The notes under the pieces are model-generated. The model was not told the DNA's origin. It ran no database searches and saw only the letters and a program-made list of their open reading frames with translations. This document shows positions 61,897 to 64,000 of a stretch of 64,000 bases of DNA, in pieces. The DNA comes from Gilvirhabdus luticola. Lineage in GTDB: Bacteria > Bacteroidota > Bacteroidia > Flavobacteriales > Flavobacteriaceae. How positions within the stretch are numbered: the stretch's first letter is position 1; every line of letters starts with the position of its first letter. The position numbers and the translations under genes were made by a program. The stretch lies in assembly GCF_032583975.1 (NCBI RefSeq), contig NZ_JAWHTF010000001.1; one strand, given 5' to 3'.

Positions 61897-63864
61897 TTGA
61901 AGTCCTATTTATTCTTAATATTATTTCTTCTTTTTGATGTATTGGCATTTTGCCAAGAACCAGATGGTAATATACCTAAACAATTAGATTCAACAAAAAT
62001 TCAAAATCGAGTTTTAAGAGATTCCATAGATAGGACAAAAGCACTTTCAAAAGATTTGAATAATGACAAGGCTTTGATAAGCGATTATTTAATTATCTCA
62101 CATAGTAATGATACGACTTTTGTAGACACTACCTTAACGATTAATAAATATTATAAGTTTAATTATTTAAGAAAAGACAATTTTGAATTATTAGCATTTT
62201 CAAATTTGGGTCAAACATATAATAATTTAGGATATAGTTTTTTTACAAATGATATGATGCCCGGTTTTGCAGCACAGTCTAAACATTTCAACTATATGCA
62301 AATTAATGATTTGTTTTATTACCATGTGCCGACTCCTTTAACAGAACTTTTATATAAAACACCATTTGAACAGGGAAATCTTTTGGATGCTTTTTTTACG
62401 GTTAACACGTCAAAACAATTTAATTTTTCAATTGCTTATAAAGGTGAAAGATCAATTGGTAAATATCAACACATAGTAACTAGTTCAGGTAATTTTAGGT
62501 TTACTACCAATTATAAGACAAAGAACAACAAATATTTTGCAAGGGCACATATTGCTATGCAAGATATTCTTAATGAAGAAAATGGAGGTTTAAAAGACGA
62601 CAATATAGAATATTTTGAATCAGGAAATCCTGAATTTCTGGATAGGGCAGTATTGGATGTTAATTTTCAAAATGCTGAAGGAATATTAAAAGGTAAAAGA
62701 TTTTATCTAGATCAAACATATAAAATATTAGAGAAAGACACTATTTCTAAAAACACTTTAAATGCAAAGCACATAATTTCATTTAATGATAAATATTATC
62801 AGTTTACTCAAAGTACTCAAAATAATTATTTTGGCGAAGGATTTAGACAGTCCAACATGAATGATAAAGTGACGCTTGAAAACTTATGTAACAGATTAGA
62901 ATTAAATTATTACAACCAAACTCTTGGCGATTTACAATTGAATGTTGGTCATAATAATTATAATTATGGATATGATAAAGTTGTTGTGTTAAATGATAAT
63001 ACAATTACAAATAGGCTTAAAGGGAATATATTTTCTGTAGGAGGGAACTATAATAAACAATTTAAAAACTTTAAGATAAACGGAGAACTTGGTATTAATG
63101 TCTCCGGCGATTTTGATGGTAATTATTTTAGAGGTGAAGCCGTTTTTAATCTATTAAAAGATTTACAATTAAGTACGCAAATAAGGCATTTGTCAAAATT
63201 ACCTAATTATAATAAACTTCTCTATCAAAGTGATTACATTAATTATAATTGGAATAACAACTTTAATACCACCGAAATTGAAGAGCTTTCATTTAAATTA
63301 ATATCAAAACGATTTGGTAATCTTGACATAGACTATTCAACAATTAATGACTATACTTATTTTGCAAAAAAAGAAGATGGTTTGGTATATCCATTTCAAA
63401 ATGATGGAGCCATTAATTATTTAAAAGTAAAATATAGAAAGGAATTTAAAGTTGGACATTTCTTTTTAGACAATACCATAATGTACCAAAAAATTAATGA
63501 TGAAAATCAAACTTTAAATCTTCCTGAAGTTGTAACGCGTAATACATTGTATTACTCCAATCATTTTTTTAAAAATAATGCCTTGTATTTGCAGACCGGA
63601 GTAACATTTAATTATTTCACAGAATATAATATGAATGCCTATGACCCTTTGTTGTCAGAATTTTATGTTCAAAATGAAAAAAAATATGGTGCTTTTCCTA
63701 GATTTGATTTTTTTGTAAATGCAAAAGTTAGACAAACAAGAATATATTTAATAGCAGAACATTTTAATTCAGCATGGACAGGGTATAACTTTTATTCAGC
63801 TCCAAACTACCCTTATAGAGATTTTGTAATTCGTTTCGGTCTTGTTTGGAATTTCTTTTTATAA
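61897..63864 (+). CDS. Putative porin (PF14121-like outer-membrane beta-barrel)
   Basis: A 655-residue outer-membrane protein with a signal peptide (ending LAFCQ) and long stretches of alternating hydrophobic/polar residues typical of a beta-barrel, with conserved turns such as NDLFYYHVPTPLTELLYKTPFEQG, KHIISFNDKYYQF and a C-terminal VIRFGLVWNFFL. This is the Putative_porin pattern of Bacteroidota, of unknown solute specificity. Start is a TTG at 61897, and a terminator lies just before it, so it has its own promoter. Confidence 0.84.
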   Translation: MKSYLFLILFLLFDVLAFCQEPDGNIPKQLDSTKIQNRVLRDSIDRTKALSKDLNNDKALISDYLIISHSNDTTFVDTTLTINKYYKFNYLRKDNFELLAFSNLGQTYNNLGYSFFTNDMMPGFAAQSKHFNYMQINDLFYYHVPTPLTELLYKTPFEQGNLLDAFFTVNTSKQFNFSIAYKGERSIGKYQHIVTSSGNFRFTTNYKTKNNKYFARAHIAMQDILNEENGGLKDDNIEYFESGNPEFLDRAVLDVNFQNAEGILKGKRFYLDQTYKILEKDTISKNTLNAKHIISFNDKYYQFTQSTQNNYFGEGFRQSNMNDKVTLENLCNRLELNYYNQTLGDLQLNVGHNNYNYGYDKVVVLNDNTITNRLKGNIFSVGGNYNKQFKNFKINGELGINVSGDFDGNYFRGEAVFNLLKDLQLSTQIRHLSKLPNYNKLLYQSDYINYNWNNNFNTTEIEELSFKLISKRFGNLDIDYSTINDYTYFAKKEDGLVYPFQNDGAINYLKVKYRKEFKVGHFFLDNTIMYQKINDENQTLNLPEVVTRNTLYYSNHFFKNNALYLQTGVTFNYFTEYNMNAYDPLLSEFYVQNEKKYGAFPRFDFFVNAKVRQTRIYLIAEHFNSAWTGYNFYSAPNYPYRDFVIRFGLVWNFFL

Positions 63865-63954
63865 TTTTTTTAGGTTGTAAATTGCTTATTTTCAAGGGTT
63901 AACCCCTTTGTTTATAAAGGTTTTTAAAAAAATAAAATTTTTATTGAAAAAGGA

Positions 63955-63985
63955 TTGTAGAATTGCAAAAAGGGTTTTATATTTG
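63955..63985 (+). promoter_or_regulatory. Promoter pointing out of the right edge
   Basis: TTG (63955-63957), a 20-nt spacer and TATATTTG (63978-63985) fit the Bacteroidota pattern. The transcribed gene lies beyond the window. Nothing else is seen between 63865 and 64000. Confidence 0.45.
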
Positions 63986-64000
63986 CACCCGCTTTGGGGC

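Noticed and set aside
1..64000. CRISPR array, rRNA or tRNA genes, transposase, integrase
   Set aside because: I looked on both strands and saw no regularly spaced repeats and no recognisable rRNA, tRNA or recombinase gene; the only stable RNA seen is tmRNA.

Overview
The window is chromosomal DNA from a low-GC member of the Bacteroidota, most likely a marine Flavobacteriaceae. Evidence for this is a SusC/SusD pair, type IX secretion C-terminal sorting domains, TAnnTTTG-type -7 promoter boxes, initiation without Shine-Dalgarno sites, many TTG starts, a tmRNA whose tag ends NGENNYALAA, and Bacteroidota-style lipoproteins. The species cannot be named from the sequence alone.

Layout. 1-5400: minus-strand tryptophan operon trpE-G-D-C-F-B, with trpB cut by the window edge. 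It is preceded by a near-consensus promoter, a 20-codon leader peptide with three consecutive Trp codons, and a terminator hairpin, so it looks like a ribosome-mediated attenuator. 5437-7185: a MarR regulator and a decayed type IX-secreted surface protein gene with several frameshifts. 7246-11411: small exported redox and sulfur-carrier-type proteins (TlpA-like, thioredoxin-like, two rhodaneses) and unknown secreted proteins, mostly separated by their own terminators. 11411-13313: tmRNA gene (ssrA, minus strand) with an 18-bp duplicate of its 3' end 1.5 kb away. The interval carries a type IX-sorted protein and two remnants of one small gene family, and looks like the scar of an element that integrated at ssrA. 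13419-18757: housekeeping genes (Lys1/alanine-dehydrogenase-like enzyme, metal-type kdsA, typA). 18950-27824: surface polysaccharide/LPS region (two tandem Wzx flippases, a phosphoethanolamine transferase, three glycosyltransferases, a beta-helix protein). 27821-33475: FtsE, a 1008-residue TPR protein and a beta-barrel protein. 33559-41788: amidohydrolase, methyltransferase, YkgJ-type protein, fatty acid hydroxylase, GDPD, a serine hydrolase, a NamZ-like muramidase and a LolC/E-like permease; several copies of a 31-nt dispersed repeat lie here. 41868-50626: a cysteine synthase-like enzyme, a second phosphoethanolamine transferase, a paraoxonase-like protein, lysS, a DUF1573 protein, a membrane-anchored LuxR-type regulator, a small YqaE/Pmp3 gene and lipB. 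50664-55390: an OmpA-family protein, an 810-residue lipoprotein and rnhB. 55582-63864: a SusC/SusD uptake system with two paralogous surface-type lipoproteins, then a putative porin.

The strongest items for follow-up are the trp leader attenuator, the ssrA-associated duplication with gene remnants, the palindromic 31-nt repeat that has entered the coding sequence of the NamZ-like gene, and a one-component regulator that joins a probable DUF4369-like periplasmic domain to a cytoplasmic LuxR helix-turn-helix. No CRISPR array, intact phage, integrase or transposase gene is visible.
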